64,000 nucleotides of DNA, from contig NZ_JACHBG010000003.1 of assembly GCF_014207095.1 (NCBI RefSeq), positions 310,001 to 374,000 on the forward strand, written 5' to 3'. Position 1 is the stretch's first letter; each line of letters opens with the position of its first letter. Below, one piece after another: positions 1 through 9,575 of this stretch. The stretch is from Martinezella lusitana. Its GTDB lineage: Bacteria; Pseudomonadota; Alphaproteobacteria; Rhizobiales; Rhizobiaceae. Below the pieces are notes generated by a model. That model was given only the letters and a program-made list of their open reading frames with translations. It ran no database searches and had not been told where the DNA came from. Made by a program: the position numbers and the translations under genes.

Positions 1-662
1 GACGGACATCGGGCGGCAATGTAACAACCCATTTGTTGAGACGGCCACGTGCCTGGTTGCTGATGGCCTGTTTCGGCCTCGTCAATGGCGGTTATTCTTC
101 CGCGGTCGCCTGGTTGTCACCCTATTATCAGGGACAGGGATGGAGCGGGGCGGCAACGGGGGACCTTCTCGCCGTCATGGCTATCTGTCAGGCGACATTC
201 GCCCTTGTCCTGCCGCTGTTGATCGGTCGCGAGGGCGATCGCCGAGCCTGGCTATGGTTGACGCTGCTCTTTCAAGCGGCAGGCTTTGCCGGTCTCGCCT
301 TCTGGCCGCTGCTCGCTCCCTTTGCCTGGGCCGGGCTGGTGGGCGCCGGATTGGGAGGCTGCTTTGCCTTGTCGCTGGTGGTGGCGCTCGATCATCTGTC
401 CGATGCCGGACACGCCGGTGCGCTGTCGGCACTAATGCAGGGCGGAGGCTTCCTGATCGCTGCCGTTCCGCCATGGATCGTCGCCGTCCTGCACGACCTG
501 ACGGGTGGTTTTCAGGCCGGCTGGCTGCTTCACCTGACATGCGTGGTCATCGTCGTAGCCCTGGCGCAGCGTCTCGCTTCCCACAACTACCACAAGGCGA
601 TGCCACCGATGCATCACGCACCGCTGGCAGATCAGGATGCCTCCGCGCGCTCCAGCGCTTAA
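1..662 (+). CDS. MFS transporter, C-terminal half (cut by window edge)
   Basis: The reading frame is open to the left edge of the window with no stop codon, so this is the C-terminal part of a longer gene and the TTG at 33 should not be read as a true start. About 210 residues are visible with roughly six hydrophobic segments, a short basic loop GREGDRR typical of the motif-A-like loop in the second half of Major Facilitator proteins, and a Gly/Ala-rich helix (LVGAGLGGCFALSLV). It resembles the CynX/NimT branch (cyanate or nitroimidazole-type transporters), which would place it in the inner membrane as a secondary transporter. Substrate cannot be assigned. The tail (about 30 residues, His/Ser rich) is hydrophilic and cytoplasmic by prediction. 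Confidence 0.75.
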   Translation, partial: RTSGGNVTTHLLRRPRAWLLMACFGLVNGGYSSAVAWLSPYYQGQGWSGAATGDLLAVMAICQATFALVLPLLIGREGDRRAWLWLTLLFQAAGFAGLAFWPLLAPFAWAGLVGAGLGGCFALSLVVALDHLSDAGHAGALSALMQGGGFLIAAVPPWIVAVLHDLTGGFQAGWLLHLTCVVIVVALAQRLASHNYHKAMPPMHHAPLADQDASARSSA

Positions 663-1156
663 TGTCACGCAGCCTCGCGGTTGTGGATATATCCCATGAC
701 GGCAGCTGACACATGAGACAGCACAATTCTCGATCAACTGCACCAGACTGAAGGCGACGTCCGAAATCCTCGGGCGTCGCCAATTATATTGTCAGAGCCG
801 GGATGAACTCCGAAATCCATTCCCCGCGCCCGCGCTGCTTCGCAGCAAGATTTCTACGCAAATAAAGCGTGCCGGCCAGCTCATTTGCGGGGAATGCTCC
901 ACCCGCCGACGCGGTCAAGGCTGGGCTAACGGCACTATCCTGCCCTCCGGGCCAATACAACCGGTGATATTCCGGAACCATTATCCCCAAATTGACCTTT
1001 CGTATGTCAAACGAGTTCACGGAAGTGTGCTGGTGCTCATTTTGAACAAAAAGCCGTCTCATGCTTTTCTGGAACGATCCAGTTGCCAAAGAACCATAAT
1101 TGTTCCACGAACATCACACATCAAACACTCAACGTTGAGAATCGGATCAGAGCTTA
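663..1156. other. Intergenic region, no supported gene
   Basis: About 490 bases between the MFS gene and the protease gene. Short open frames exist on both strands but they lack ribosome binding sites and recognisable protein features. The 3' part (about 1000-1150) is more AT rich than the flanks and is the likely promoter region of the downstream protease gene. I see no RNA gene or repeat. Confidence 0.5.
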
Positions 1157-3277
1157 ATGCGTATACAACTTGGTTTCCTCGGCATCTTCCTGGCAATTGC
1201 CCCCTCGGCATATGCTCTGGAAGCAGCCGCACCGCCAGTTCTGGCGCCGCTGCAGCAGCAGGCGCAGGCAGCGCATTTGAGCGCGCAGTTTCTCGAGCGT
1301 TTCCACTATAGGCCGCTCCCGCTCGACGATGCCCTGTCGGTCAAGGTCATGGACCGGTTTATCAAATCGCTGGATCCGGATCGCGTACTCTTCATGCAGT
1401 CGGATATCGACAAGTTCATGGCTGACAACACCAAGATCGACGACGCCATCAACAAGGAAGACTTGCGGATCCCGTTTTCGATTTTCAACGTGTATGAGCA
1501 GCGCGTTGTCGATCGCATGACCTATGCCCGGAGCCTGCTCAAGCAGAACTTCGATTTCAATGTGAAGGAAAGCTACTCGCTCCAGCGCGACAAGGCACCT
1601 TGGCCGCAAACCGACGCGGAAAGCAACGATCTGTGGCGCAAGCGCGTCAAGAGCGATTGGCTGCGGCTGAAGCTGGCGGGCAAGACCGACGACGCCATCC
1701 GCACGACGCTCGACAAGCGCTACCAGAATTCGCTGGAACGCGCCTACAAATACAAGAACGACGACGTGTTCGAGACGTTCATGGACGCCTACACGAAGTC
1801 GATCGACCCTCACACCGACTATTTCGGTACGCGCGCTTCAGCCGAATTCGATATTTCCATGAAGCTGTCACTCGTCGGTATCGGCGCGGTTCTGCAGGAA
1901 AGAGACGACTACACGACCATCCGCGAACTCGTGCCGGGCGGCCCGGCGCAGTCTTCCGGCAAGCTTGCCGTCGGCGACCGCATCGCCGGCGTCGGCCAGG
2001 ACGCCGAAGGCCCCATCAAGGAAGTTGTGGGAACCCGCCTCGATGAAGTCGTGCAGATGATACGAGGCACCAAAGGCTCCGTCGTGCGTCTCGACATTCT
2101 ACCGGCCGATGCCGGACCAGATGGCAAACATAAGATCATCAGCCTGGTGCGCGACAAGATCAGCCTCGATAAGCAGGCGGCCAAGAAAACCCTCCTTTCC
2201 GTGAAGGACGGCGAGGCCACGCGCAAGATCGGCGTGATCACGCTGCCGGCCTTCTATGAAGACTTCGAGGGGCGGCGCAAGGGCGACAAGGATTATCGAA
2301 GCGCGAGCCGCGATGTCGCAAAACTGCTGAGCGAGCTGAAGCAGGATAAGGTCGACGGCGTTCTCGTCGACTTGCGCAACAATGGCGGCGGCTCGCTCTC
2401 CGAAGCGATCGACATGACGGGTCTCTTTGTCGGCAAGGGCCCTGTCGTTCAGCAGCGCGACGCGGGCGGCAAGGTGGAAGTCGAAAGCGATGACCTTTCC
2501 ACGCCTGCCTGGACTGGCCCGGTCGGCGTACTGATCAATCGCGGCTCCGCATCTGCCTCCGAGATTTTCGCCGCGGCGATCCAGGATTATGGTCGCGGCG
2601 TGATCATCGGTGAGCCGAGCTTTGGCAAAGGCAGCGTCCAGACCGTGGTCAATCTCGATCAGATCGCCCATAACAGCAAACCGAAGTTCGGTGAGCTGAA
2701 ACTGACGGTTGCCCAGTTTTTCCGCGTGAATGGCGGCACGACGCAGCTGCGCGGCGTGACCCCCGATATCAACCTGCCGGGCCTTTCGGATCCGAAGACT
2801 TTCGGGGAAGCAAGCTTCGACAATGCCCTGCCATGGACGGAGGTCAAGCCGGCTAAGTATACACCCTCAGCCAACCTCCCGGCGTTGCTACCGGAACTGC
2901 AGAAGCTCCACGATGCTCGCGTGAAGGGTGACCGCGATTTCCAGCGTTTCGTTGAGGACGTTGCAGTACTCAAACAACAGCGCGAAAAGCAGTCTCTCTC
3001 CCTCAATGAAACCGAGCGCCGCGATGAAATGAATGCTCAAGCGAAACGCTTGAAGTCGCGCGAACAGATAAACGACGGCGTTGATAACAACGAAGACGAC
3101 GGCCTGCAGGCGAACGAGCGCAGCCTGAGTGACGATATCGCTCTGGAAAAGGCACGCAAGAACGCCAAGGACGTCCTTTTGAACGAGGCTGCCGCCATCG
3201 TTGCCGACGAGGCAAATCTGCAGTCGAGCGTGCCGAAGACCGCTGCACAGCGATCAGGCGCTAGCGACGGAAAATAA
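1157..3277 (+). CDS. prc: Carboxy-terminal processing protease (Prc/Tsp, peptidase S41A)
   Basis: Periplasmic tail-specific protease that degrades or trims proteins at their C-terminus, in other bacteria acting on lipoproteins and cell-wall hydrolases. The 706-residue protein is close to E. coli Tsp length. It has an N-terminal signal peptide (about residues 1-20, ending AYA), an N-terminal helical domain, a PDZ domain (about 235-330, with SLVGIGAVLQ) and the S41 core. The catalytic Ser is the Ser466 of GSASASEI and the catalytic Lys is Lys491 of SFGKGSVQT, 25 residues apart exactly as in E. coli Tsp. A charged helical C-terminal region of the DUF3340 type follows. It stands alone with its own terminator. 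Some rhizobia carry the long Tsp form in addition to the short CtpA form, so this may be a second S41 protease on the accessory replicon. Confidence 0.93.
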   Translation: MRIQLGFLGIFLAIAPSAYALEAAAPPVLAPLQQQAQAAHLSAQFLERFHYRPLPLDDALSVKVMDRFIKSLDPDRVLFMQSDIDKFMADNTKIDDAINKEDLRIPFSIFNVYEQRVVDRMTYARSLLKQNFDFNVKESYSLQRDKAPWPQTDAESNDLWRKRVKSDWLRLKLAGKTDDAIRTTLDKRYQNSLERAYKYKNDDVFETFMDAYTKSIDPHTDYFGTRASAEFDISMKLSLVGIGAVLQERDDYTTIRELVPGGPAQSSGKLAVGDRIAGVGQDAEGPIKEVVGTRLDEVVQMIRGTKGSVVRLDILPADAGPDGKHKIISLVRDKISLDKQAAKKTLLSVKDGEATRKIGVITLPAFYEDFEGRRKGDKDYRSASRDVAKLLSELKQDKVDGVLVDLRNNGGGSLSEAIDMTGLFVGKGPVVQQRDAGGKVEVESDDLSTPAWTGPVGVLINRGSASASEIFAAAIQDYGRGVIIGEPSFGKGSVQTVVNLDQIAHNSKPKFGELKLTVAQFFRVNGGTTQLRGVTPDINLPGLSDPKTFGEASFDNALPWTEVKPAKYTPSANLPALLPELQKLHDARVKGDRDFQRFVEDVAVLKQQREKQSLSLNETERRDEMNAQAKRLKSREQINDGVDNNEDDGLQANERSLSDDIALEKARKNAKDVLLNEAAAIVADEANLQSSVPKTAAQRSGASDGK

Positions 3278-3302
3278 CCTTTCCTCGGAATTTCTACTTG
3301 CG

Positions 3303-3336
3303 CGGCCCCGGTCCACCAACCAGGGCCGTCTTGTTT
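3303..3336 (+). terminator. Probable intrinsic terminator of prc
   Basis: CGGCCC at 3303-3308 pairs with GGGCCG at 3323-3328, extended inward by GGT/ACC with one mismatch, and is followed by the T-rich stretch TCTTGTTT. It lies 26 bases after the prc stop. Confidence 0.55.
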
Positions 3337-3541
3337 GGGCGTAGCGTCGCGGAACCGTATGGTTGATTGAAGCGCCGCTGCCAAAGTTCGACGGCACCGG
3401 TTCCTGCGGGGCGCCCCTGCTGCCGCCGCCGCTGGACGGACGATCTGCGGGCACCTCGACCGGCCAGGCGAATTTCCTTATAGTTTCGGCATCCTGATCA
3501 CCTCAGACCTTGAGGGATGGGCTTGGTTGGAACGGGAAGTC

Positions 3542-4399
3542 ATGGATCATCTCAGCAGTTCGACCGCCACTCTCCTTTCCAGCAGGGATCGCGGCTGGAA
3601 GGGCTTGGGCGCCGAGTTTCTTCATATCCGTGCCGGCCGCACGCATGTCCCTGGAACGGAAAGCCATCGCCTGGGTATCCATTTCGGTCGCGCCGTAAAC
3701 GCGCATTGCCAATGCGATGGCCGGGATCTTCGCCGTCAGCAAAAGCACGGCGATATCGACATCGTTCCAGCCGGAATGGATGGCTGGTGGGAAGACGATC
3801 GCGATTGCACCATTCTGCGACTGACCGTCCGGCCGGAACTCCTGCAGGCAGCCGCCCGGGAGCTTGGGCAAGACCCCGAAACCGTTTCTCTTGCTCCGCG
3901 GTTCCAGCTCCGCGATGCCCGGCTCGAGTCGATCGCCTGGGCCATCAAGGCGGAAATCGAGGCAACCGTACCATCCGACATCACCTATGCCGAGACCTTG
4001 GGCATGGCCCTGGCAATCCGTCTGGTCGATAATAATGGGCAGAGGCTGTCGGCCACCAACAATGATCGTGCGGCGCTGAGCAGCCGGCAACAGCGTCGTC
4101 TGACCGACTTCATTGAGGATCATATCGATCAATCCCTGTCACTGGCCGATCTTGCCATCGTCGCCGGCCTTAGCGTCTCGCACCTAAAGCCGCTGTTTCA
4201 TACCACCTTCGGTATGCCGGTTCACAAATATGTCCTGACGCGCCGTGTCGAGCGCGCCAAAGCGCTCCTCCTGACGGCGGATATGCCGCTCGCCCAGATC
4301 GCGCTGGCCGCCGGTTTTGCTCATCAAAGCCATATGACGCATTGGATGCGGCGGCTTCTCGGGCTCACGCCCGGCATGATCATGCGAATGCATTCCTGA
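3542..4399 (+). CDS. AraC-family transcriptional regulator
   Basis: A 285-residue activator-type protein with an unassigned N-terminal sensing half and a C-terminal AraC/XylS DNA-binding domain (last about 100 residues). The two helix-turn-helix units are visible: LSLADLAIVAGLSVSHLKPLF for the first, and PLAQIALAAGFAHQSHMTHW for the second, with the usual family ending LGLTPGM. An in-frame TTG lies 15 bases upstream, but the ATG at 3542 has the better spaced purine-rich site AACGGGAAG. The next gene on the same strand, 100 bases downstream, is an NmrA-like oxidoreductase that is the likely regulatory target, a common pairing for one-component regulators. The inducer is unknown. Confidence 0.85.
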   Translation: MDHLSSSTATLLSSRDRGWKGLGAEFLHIRAGRTHVPGTESHRLGIHFGRAVNAHCQCDGRDLRRQQKHGDIDIVPAGMDGWWEDDRDCTILRLTVRPELLQAAARELGQDPETVSLAPRFQLRDARLESIAWAIKAEIEATVPSDITYAETLGMALAIRLVDNNGQRLSATNNDRAALSSRQQRRLTDFIEDHIDQSLSLADLAIVAGLSVSHLKPLFHTTFGMPVHKYVLTRRVERAKALLLTADMPLAQIALAAGFAHQSHMTHWMRRLLGLTPGMIMRMHS

Positions 4400-4499
4400 C
4401 ATCGATTATCGTCCGAACCTGCGATCAATCGTCCAAACCTGTGCGAACCGCTGCACGCCGACGGCTAACGTTGCGGGCAGACGAACAGGAGAAGAGACG

Positions 4500-5372
4500 A
4501 TGCATGTCATTCTAGGCGCCAGCGGGAAGGTTGGTCGCACCACCATCAACGCCCTGCGTAAACAGGGGATACCGGTACGCGCTGTGCTTCGCGACCCGAC
4601 GAAGGCGCAGGCATTTTCAGACCTCGGCTGCGAGATTGCCATCGCCGACCTGAACGATCGCGGCACCCTCGTTGAAGCAATGAGCGGTGCCCGCGCCGTC
4701 CAGGTCATCTGCCCGGTCAACGTTCGCGCCGAGCGGGCGCAAGCGAACATGCTGCAAACGATTGAAACGATCGCCGAAGCTTTGACGGCTGCCAATCCAC
4801 GGCAAGTCCTCGCCATCTCCGACTATGGCGCCCAGCATAGTTCCGGAACCGGCGTTACCTTGATTTTTCATGCTTTGGAGGCGCGTCTGCGCAAGCTGGA
4901 CTCGAAACTGATCTTCCTGCGGTCGGCCGAGCATATGCAAAACTGGGCACGATTGACCAAGGTGGCAGCCGAAACCGGCCAGTTGCCAAGCTTCTATCAC
5001 AATCAGGCTAAGCTGCTTCCCATCATCTCCGCTTTCGATGTCGGCTCAATTGCAGCCGAACTGCTTTTGGAGAGCAATGATGCAAAGCTGCGTATCGTCC
5101 ATGCCGAGGGTCCGCAGCGCTACACACCGAACGACATTGCCGCAGCCATAGGCCTGCTCGCCGGTCGAAACGTCACCGCCCTCCCCTTGCCCGAAACGGA
5201 ATGGCAGAACGTGCTGTTGCGCGCAGGTCTTTCGGAAGACTATGCGCGACTGCTGGTGGAGCTCTACACCGCTCACAATGCCGGCAGGATAGATGTAGAA
5301 AGCGATGTGGGTGAACTCCGCCGCGGCGGCACTGAGCTGGTAGATGCATTGAGGCCGCTTCTTCTCGCATGA
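4500..5372 (+). CDS. NmrA-like NAD(P)-binding oxidoreductase
   Basis: Atypical short-chain dehydrogenase/NmrA family protein of 290 residues. The N-terminal Rossmann fingerprint GASGKVG (residues 6-12) and an Arg at the end of beta-2 (VLRDPTK) suggest NADP(H) preference. There is no YxxxK catalytic pair in the usual SDR position, so it may be a redox sensor or a quinone/isoflavone-reductase-like enzyme rather than a classical dehydrogenase. A good site AGGAGAAGAG precedes the ATG. It follows the AraC regulator in the same direction and is probably controlled by it. Substrate unknown. Confidence 0.8.
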   Translation: MHVILGASGKVGRTTINALRKQGIPVRAVLRDPTKAQAFSDLGCEIAIADLNDRGTLVEAMSGARAVQVICPVNVRAERAQANMLQTIETIAEALTAANPRQVLAISDYGAQHSSGTGVTLIFHALEARLRKLDSKLIFLRSAEHMQNWARLTKVAAETGQLPSFYHNQAKLLPIISAFDVGSIAAELLLESNDAKLRIVHAEGPQRYTPNDIAAAIGLLAGRNVTALPLPETEWQNVLLRAGLSEDYARLLVELYTAHNAGRIDVESDVGELRRGGTELVDALRPLLLA

Positions 5373-5581
5373 GCAAGTGCCAAGTTATCTGAAAGACTGC
5401 TTCCATTGCAGGCATTATGGCCGGGCAAGTCGTCCACATCGCGGCCCAGGGGGGCGAGGCGGCTTGTCATACAAGCTATCATTGCAATGACGGGCGAAAC
5501 CTCTATTATCGGGCGCAATTGAACTGCAGTGCGGCAATCGACGGGAGATCGGGAGCGCTGCAGATCTGGAGGCAGCCGGTC

Positions 5582-6379
5582 ATGTCGTCCATAACCTCAG
5601 GCAATGACAAGCAGTACGCGGATAGCAAAAAGCTCGCCGCCCGAGCTCGTCTCAACAGCGAATATACTATTGCCGAAATCGGCTGGTTTCCATGGGTGGC
5701 GCAACAGCTACCACTGAAATCAGGCGATCACATTCTTGATATCGGCTGCGGCCCCGGCTGGTTCTGGGTAGCGGCTGCAGCGTCGTTGCCAGACAAACTG
5801 AGCCTGATGCTTTGCGATCTTTCCCCAGGCATGGTTCAGGAAGCCATTGAACGATGCAGCCCCCTGCTCTTTGGCAGCATCGCGGGCCGACAGGCGGATG
5901 CCGCGGCTTTGCCCTACGCCGATGGCTCCCTGGACGCCGTCGTCGCGATGCATATGTTCTATCACCTACCGGAACCGGCTAAGTGCGCGGCGGAAATGTA
6001 TCGCGTCTTGAAGCCGGGCGGCTTTCTTGCGGTGACGACCAATGGCGCTGACAACATGCGTAAGATGTATGAGCTGACCGCCGTATTCGGCAGCCCTCCC
6101 CACGATCCCGCCGGCGCCGCCTTCGGCTACGACGCTGCGAAACGGCTGATGCAAGCCCAATTCGGAAATGTCGCCATGACCGAATACCCGGCGCGCGTGC
6201 GAGTGACCGAGCCCGAAGACATATTCCTCGCCCTCACCTCCTACCCTCCGGGCGAAGGCGCCAGCGAAGCACAGCTCTCCGAGTTCCACACGGCGATAGC
6301 CGACGCATTTCGAGCCGGCAACGGCGTGCTGGAAATCGAAAAGCAAACCGCCCTTTTCGTCAGCCGAAAGGTTGCGTGA
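5582..6379 (+). CDS. SAM-dependent class I methyltransferase
   Basis: Cytosolic methyltransferase of 265 residues. Motif I is ILDIGCGPGWFWVAAA, followed by the acidic CDLSPGMVQ, then QADAAALPYADGSLDAVVAMHMFYHL and the post-motif RVLKPGGFLAVTTNG, a complete Methyltransf_11/25 core. A longer frame begins at 5417, but ATG 5582 is preceded by GGAGG at 5568-5572 with ideal spacing, so I use it. The acceptor molecule cannot be inferred. It stands alone apart from a small downstream membrane protein gene. Confidence 0.85.
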   Translation: MSSITSGNDKQYADSKKLAARARLNSEYTIAEIGWFPWVAQQLPLKSGDHILDIGCGPGWFWVAAAASLPDKLSLMLCDLSPGMVQEAIERCSPLLFGSIAGRQADAAALPYADGSLDAVVAMHMFYHLPEPAKCAAEMYRVLKPGGFLAVTTNGADNMRKMYELTAVFGSPPHDPAGAAFGYDAAKRLMQAQFGNVAMTEYPARVRVTEPEDIFLALTSYPPGEGASEAQLSEFHTAIADAFRAGNGVLEIEKQTALFVSRKVA

Positions 6380-6417
6380 ACAGTTCGCCTTTCCGAGGAG
6401 AAACCGGAGACCCAATA

Positions 6418-6606
6418 TTGCAGAAAGAAACCGAACAGCATTTCAGGACACGCGATCTTGATGGAGACGCGGAGAAGATTCGGACAGGAGCGTATCAAGT
6501 CATTTCCAAAGAGGACGCCAAGCGCGCCTTCCAGGAGCGCTTGTGGTTGTGGCTGGCGCTCGTCTCCATCCTCGTGCTTCTAGCTTGGTTGTTCGGTGCA
6601 ATCTAG
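6418..6606 (+). CDS. Small single-pass membrane protein
   Basis: A 62-residue protein if read from TTG 6418, which follows GGAGA by about seven bases; an alternative GTG at 6376 overlaps the methyltransferase stop and gives 76 residues. The N-terminal 40 residues are charged and the C-terminal 20 (LWLALVSILVLLAWLFGAI) form one transmembrane helix with a very short periplasmic end. No family is recognised. The tight spacing to the upstream methyltransferase suggests co-transcription. Confidence 0.5.
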   Translation: MQKETEQHFRTRDLDGDAEKIRTGAYQVISKEDAKRAFQERLWLWLALVSILVLLAWLFGAI

Positions 6607-6817
6607 TTGCGACTAGAACACGTGGCGGAGGTCGGTTCGCAAAGGTCGGCCTCATTGTCATCGGCGGGTTCTGAACTGGAGTGACGCCGGATCCGCAAGT
6701 GGGTAAGTGGGCAAATTTGGAGGCACAAACGCGTGTTCCAGATTATTCCACATAACTCGTAAGACGGAGCCACCCCGCGCATTCAGAATGCCTCTTCGCG
6801 TTTAGCAACTCTACCTA

Positions 6818-7054
6818 TTAGGCAAAGTGAACTATCCACACTATGAGGAGCATGTCTATTAGCAATACAATCACCAGAAGGAGGCTTATGAGCTTTCGCC
6901 GCTCTACCGTCTCCTTGGATTCAATTTCGAAAGCCGCTTTGTAAGCGTTTTTGGTGTCTCGATCACTCACTGGTCTAATAGAGTTTCGAGGGCGTGTCAT
7001 ATTGACGAGGCCGCATATGACGAAGATGAGAAATAATAGCAGATAGGGGGCCAT
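6818..7054 (-). CDS. Small two-pass membrane protein, unknown function
   Basis: About 78 residues read from the ATG at 7054; a TTG at 7090 would add 12. Two clear hydrophobic helices (APYLLLFLIFVICGLV and LISLLLVIVLLIDMLLIVWIV) flank a basic and acidic loop of about 35 residues. The local base composition is lower in GC than the neighbours, which fits a horizontally gained or fast-evolving small gene. No family recognised. Confidence 0.4.
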   Translation of the reverse strand: MAPYLLLFLIFVICGLVNMTRPRNSIRPVSDRDTKNAYKAAFEIESKETVERRKLISLLLVIVLLIDMLLIVWIVHFA

Positions 7055-7202
7055 CTCAAACGCAGCCTTTTGCTGTCCAGCCACTTGCAACTATCTGATT
7101 AGATAAACAGGTTTCACTGTCCATCGCAATTGAAAGCCGCTTGCGCAATGCCAGGCGGTTCTACATTGCCAGAAAATCTGTCGCGCTTACGCCGGGGGGC
7201 AA

Positions 7203-7405
7203 GCGGGGCAAGCCGGTGGCAGCACGTTTGTCGTTGAAGACGACGGTGTGATTGTAGGGATGTACTACATCCGCGTTAATCGGACGGGCGGAGGAAAACA
7301 TGTTTGCAACTGCGCCTACCTGACGGACACGGCGGGGCAAGTGGTCGAGGCATGGCTCGTCAGATGCACGAGGATTCGCTAGTTCACGTAGTGCTTATTG
7401 ATTAA
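7203..7405 (+). pseudogene. GNAT N-acetyltransferase relic, frameshifted
   Basis: In one frame from about 7203 the translation contains FVVEDDGVIVGMYYIR followed by GGGKHVCNCAYLTDTA, which is the central beta-sheet region of a GNAT acetyltransferase. The frame then leaves the family, but from about 7333 a different frame continues with GASGRGMARQMHEDSL, the acetyl-CoA pyrophosphate-binding motif A (Q/R-x-x-G-x-G/A), ending at TAA 7403-7405. The N-terminal third and the C-terminal Tyr-containing half are missing. A single frameshift plus truncation at both ends marks it as a dead gene. Confidence 0.7.
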
Positions 7406-7552
7406 TTGCAGGACATCGCAAAGAGCTCTATTTTCCCTTGCAGGGTGCCTCGACGAGACGAGATGGGACTGGGCTTGCCAGGCCGGACCACTTCGGTTTC
7501 CGCATCAATCCCAGATTGTCGTTCGACGATACGATCCAGGAGGAGACGTACG

Positions 7553-8566
7553 ATGAGCGAAACGACGCCGGACAATATCATGCAGCTCGGCATGGGGTTC
7601 TGGGCCTCCAAAACCATGCTCAGCGCGGTCGAGCTCGGCGTCTTCACCGCGCTCGCAGCCGGCCCGGCCAACCTGACCGACCTGCAGGCAAGGCTGCAAC
7701 TGCATCCCCGCTCTGCCCGCGACTTCTTCGACACCCTAGTGGCTCTTAAACTGCTCGAACGCGAGGACGGCCGCTATCGCAATGCCCCTGATACAGATCT
7801 CTTCCTCGACAAAGGCAAGCCCTCCTATATCGGCGGCATGCTTGAAATGGCCAATGCCCGGCTCTACGGTTTCTGGGGCTCGCTGACCGAAGCCCTGCGC
7901 ACCGGGGAGCCGCAGAATGAAGCTAAGCACAGCGAAGACTTCTTCGCCGCGATCTATGCGGAGCCGGCGCGCCTGCGCGGGTTCCTCGAGGCGATGAGCG
8001 GGATCAGCGCCGGTGCTGCGCAGGCGATCGCCGCCCGGTTCGACTGGTCGAAATACACGACCTTCGTCGATGTGGGCGCGGCGCAGGGCATGGTGCCGGT
8101 GGTTATCGCGCAAGCGCATCCGCATCTTCAGGCCATCGGCTTCGATCTGCCCGCGGTGCAGCCAATATTCGACGAGTTCGTCGCTCGGCAGGGTCTCTCT
8201 GACCGTATCCGCTTCCAAAGCGGCAACTTCTTTGACGGCCCGATGCCGAATGCGGATGTGATCTTGATGGGGCACATCCTGCACGACTGGGATCTTGCCG
8301 AGAAGAGGATGCTACTGGAGAAGGCCTTTGCCGCGCTGCCGAACGGCGGGGCCGTGATCGTCTACGATGCCGTCATCGATGACGAGCGCCGCTTGAACGC
8401 TTTCGGCCTGCTGATGAGCCTGAATATGCTGATCGAGACCCGCGGCGGGTTCGACTACACCGGCGGCGACTGCCAGGCTTGGATGCGCGACGCCGGGTTC
8501 GTGGCCACGCGCGTCGAACCGTTGGTGGGGCCAGACTCGATGGTGATAGGCTTCAAGCCCGACTGA
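7553..8566 (+). CDS. O-methyltransferase (acetylserotonin/hydroxyneurosporene OMT-like)
   Basis: A 337-residue SAM-dependent O-methyltransferase of the plant-COMT-like family. It has an N-terminal winged-helix dimerisation domain (about 1-95, including [20 protein letters not shown]), then the Rossmann domain with [16 protein letters not shown], the acidic GFDLPAV, and the family motif [11 protein letters not shown] containing the His-Asp pair expected at the catalytic position. The reading frame extends upstream to 7406, but ATG 7553 follows AGGAGGAGACG and is clearly the start. Family members methylate phenolic or polyketide hydroxyls; the substrate here is unknown. Confidence 0.85.
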   Translation: MSETTPDNIMQLGMGFWASKTMLSAVELGVFTALAAGPANLTDLQARLQLHPRSARDFFDTLVALKLLEREDGRYRNAPDTDLFLDKGKPSYIGGMLEMANARLYGFWGSLTEALRTGEPQNEAKHSEDFFAAIYAEPARLRGFLEAMSGISAGAAQAIAARFDWSKYTTFVDVGAAQGMVPVVIAQAHPHLQAIGFDLPAVQPIFDEFVARQGLSDRIRFQSGNFFDGPMPNADVILMGHILHDWDLAEKRMLLEKAFAALPNGGAVIVYDAVIDDERRLNAFGLLMSLNMLIETRGGFDYTGGDCQAWMRDAGFVATRVEPLVGPDSMVIGFKPD

Positions 8567-9044
8567 GCCGAAACCGCGACAGCGGCCGGTGTTCCGCAAG
8601 ATCGACCGAGGATGCAATGTCGATCGCCTGGTGCCTATATGGTCGATGGCGCCGCTTCGCTCTTGAATTGAACAAAGCTCTCGATGAAGGGATACCAAGC
8701 GGGCCGCCAGCGCATAGCAACTGGACGCCGGCTTGGCCGCATTCAGCGACGTTGTCCAACGAACCGGCAGTGCCACACAATCTGCCCCACTTACCCCCAA
8801 TCGCCGTCGACATCGCCTGATCGCGCGATGACTATCCCTCTGGAATCATGCCGGCAATAAGTCATAATGAAGCTATTTTACGTCTTACTTCCGCAAGGCT
8901 CGGCAATGCCTCTTCAGTCATTGCCGAGCCGCATCAGTTGTCCGCGGACAACCAGCGACTTTTAATATTCGGCCGAGGCGGCGGCGCGCTAGTTTTCGCG
9001 CGTCCGCATATCAATGCAGGTACTCATCGCATGTATGGTTGACA
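8567..9044. other. Intergenic region containing a parS-like palindrome
   Basis: About 480 bases with no convincing gene on either strand. It holds the 16-bp palindrome at 8937-8952 described separately. Open frames here lack family features and ribosome binding sites. Confidence 0.5.
8937..8952. promoter_or_regulatory. parS: parS-like centromere palindrome GTTGTCCGCGGACAAC
   Basis: Perfect 16-bp palindrome matching the repABC-family parS consensus GTTNNCNGCNGNNAAC. The identical sequence is found inside repB at 13125-13140. It lies about 2.2 kb upstream of repA and is probably a RepB binding site used in partition. Confidence 0.7.
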
Positions 9045-9575
9045 TCACTTCGTCTGCAACTGTTTCATCGCCTCAAGATCCTCGTTGCTGACGAATTCGC
9101 AGGCGAGAAGGGTTTTACCCGGAAAGGCGGAGGACTCGCGGGCAACCACAGAGACCACCCCCATGTCAGCGGCGGGCTGCTCGGCCTTCGGTAACGCACG
9201 GCCATAGGACTTTGTCGCCGTCCCGAGCACATTGCCGAGGCCGTCCGACTTCAATTGATAGGCTTTGGCAAGGTCATCGGCGCGCAAGCCTTCCACCAGG
9301 ACACCGAAGCTGGTGCCGGCAAACATAAGCTCGCTTGTCTTGAAACCCCGATGGCCAAAGTCGGCAGGCAATTTATAGACGGCAGCCGCCAGCAACGATG
9401 TATCCGCCTTCGCAAGCTTCTCGGCTTCATTGTACATCTTCGTTGCCGACTTCGTGGAATAGGCCGGCTTGCAAAGTGCTGCATCGAAGAAGGCAGCCTT
9501 GTCGAAAGCAAACGCATTCGAGCCAAGCGAGAGTGAGAGGACGATGCTCAGCGACAGGAATGTCTTAACGTTCAA
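9045..9575 (-). CDS. Exported hypothetical protein
   Basis: A 177-residue protein if started at TTG 9575, which follows CCGGAG by about eight bases; the open frame extends further upstream without a site. The N-terminus NVKTFLSLSIVLSLSLGSNAFA is a clean Sec signal peptide, so the mature protein (from FDKAAFF) is periplasmic or secreted. Two cysteines (CKPAY and ACEF) could form a disulphide. No family recognised. It is monocistronic and points away from the replication region. Confidence 0.6.
   Translation of the reverse strand: MNVKTFLSLSIVLSLSLGSNAFAFDKAAFFDAALCKPAYSTKSATKMYNEAEKLAKADTSLLAAAVYKLPADFGHRGFKTSELMFAGTSFGVLVEGLRADDLAKAYQLKSDGLGNVLGTATKSYGRALPKAEQPAADMGVVSVVARESSAFPGKTLLACEFVSNEDLEAMKQLQTK

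Noticed and set aside
784-1089. 101-residue minus-strand open frame between the MFS and prc genes
   Set aside because: No ribosome site, no family features, and amino-acid composition typical of non-coding frames.
8848-9042. 64-residue plus-strand open frame containing the parS-like palindrome
   Set aside because: No ribosome site and no recognisable protein; the palindrome explains the sequence better.
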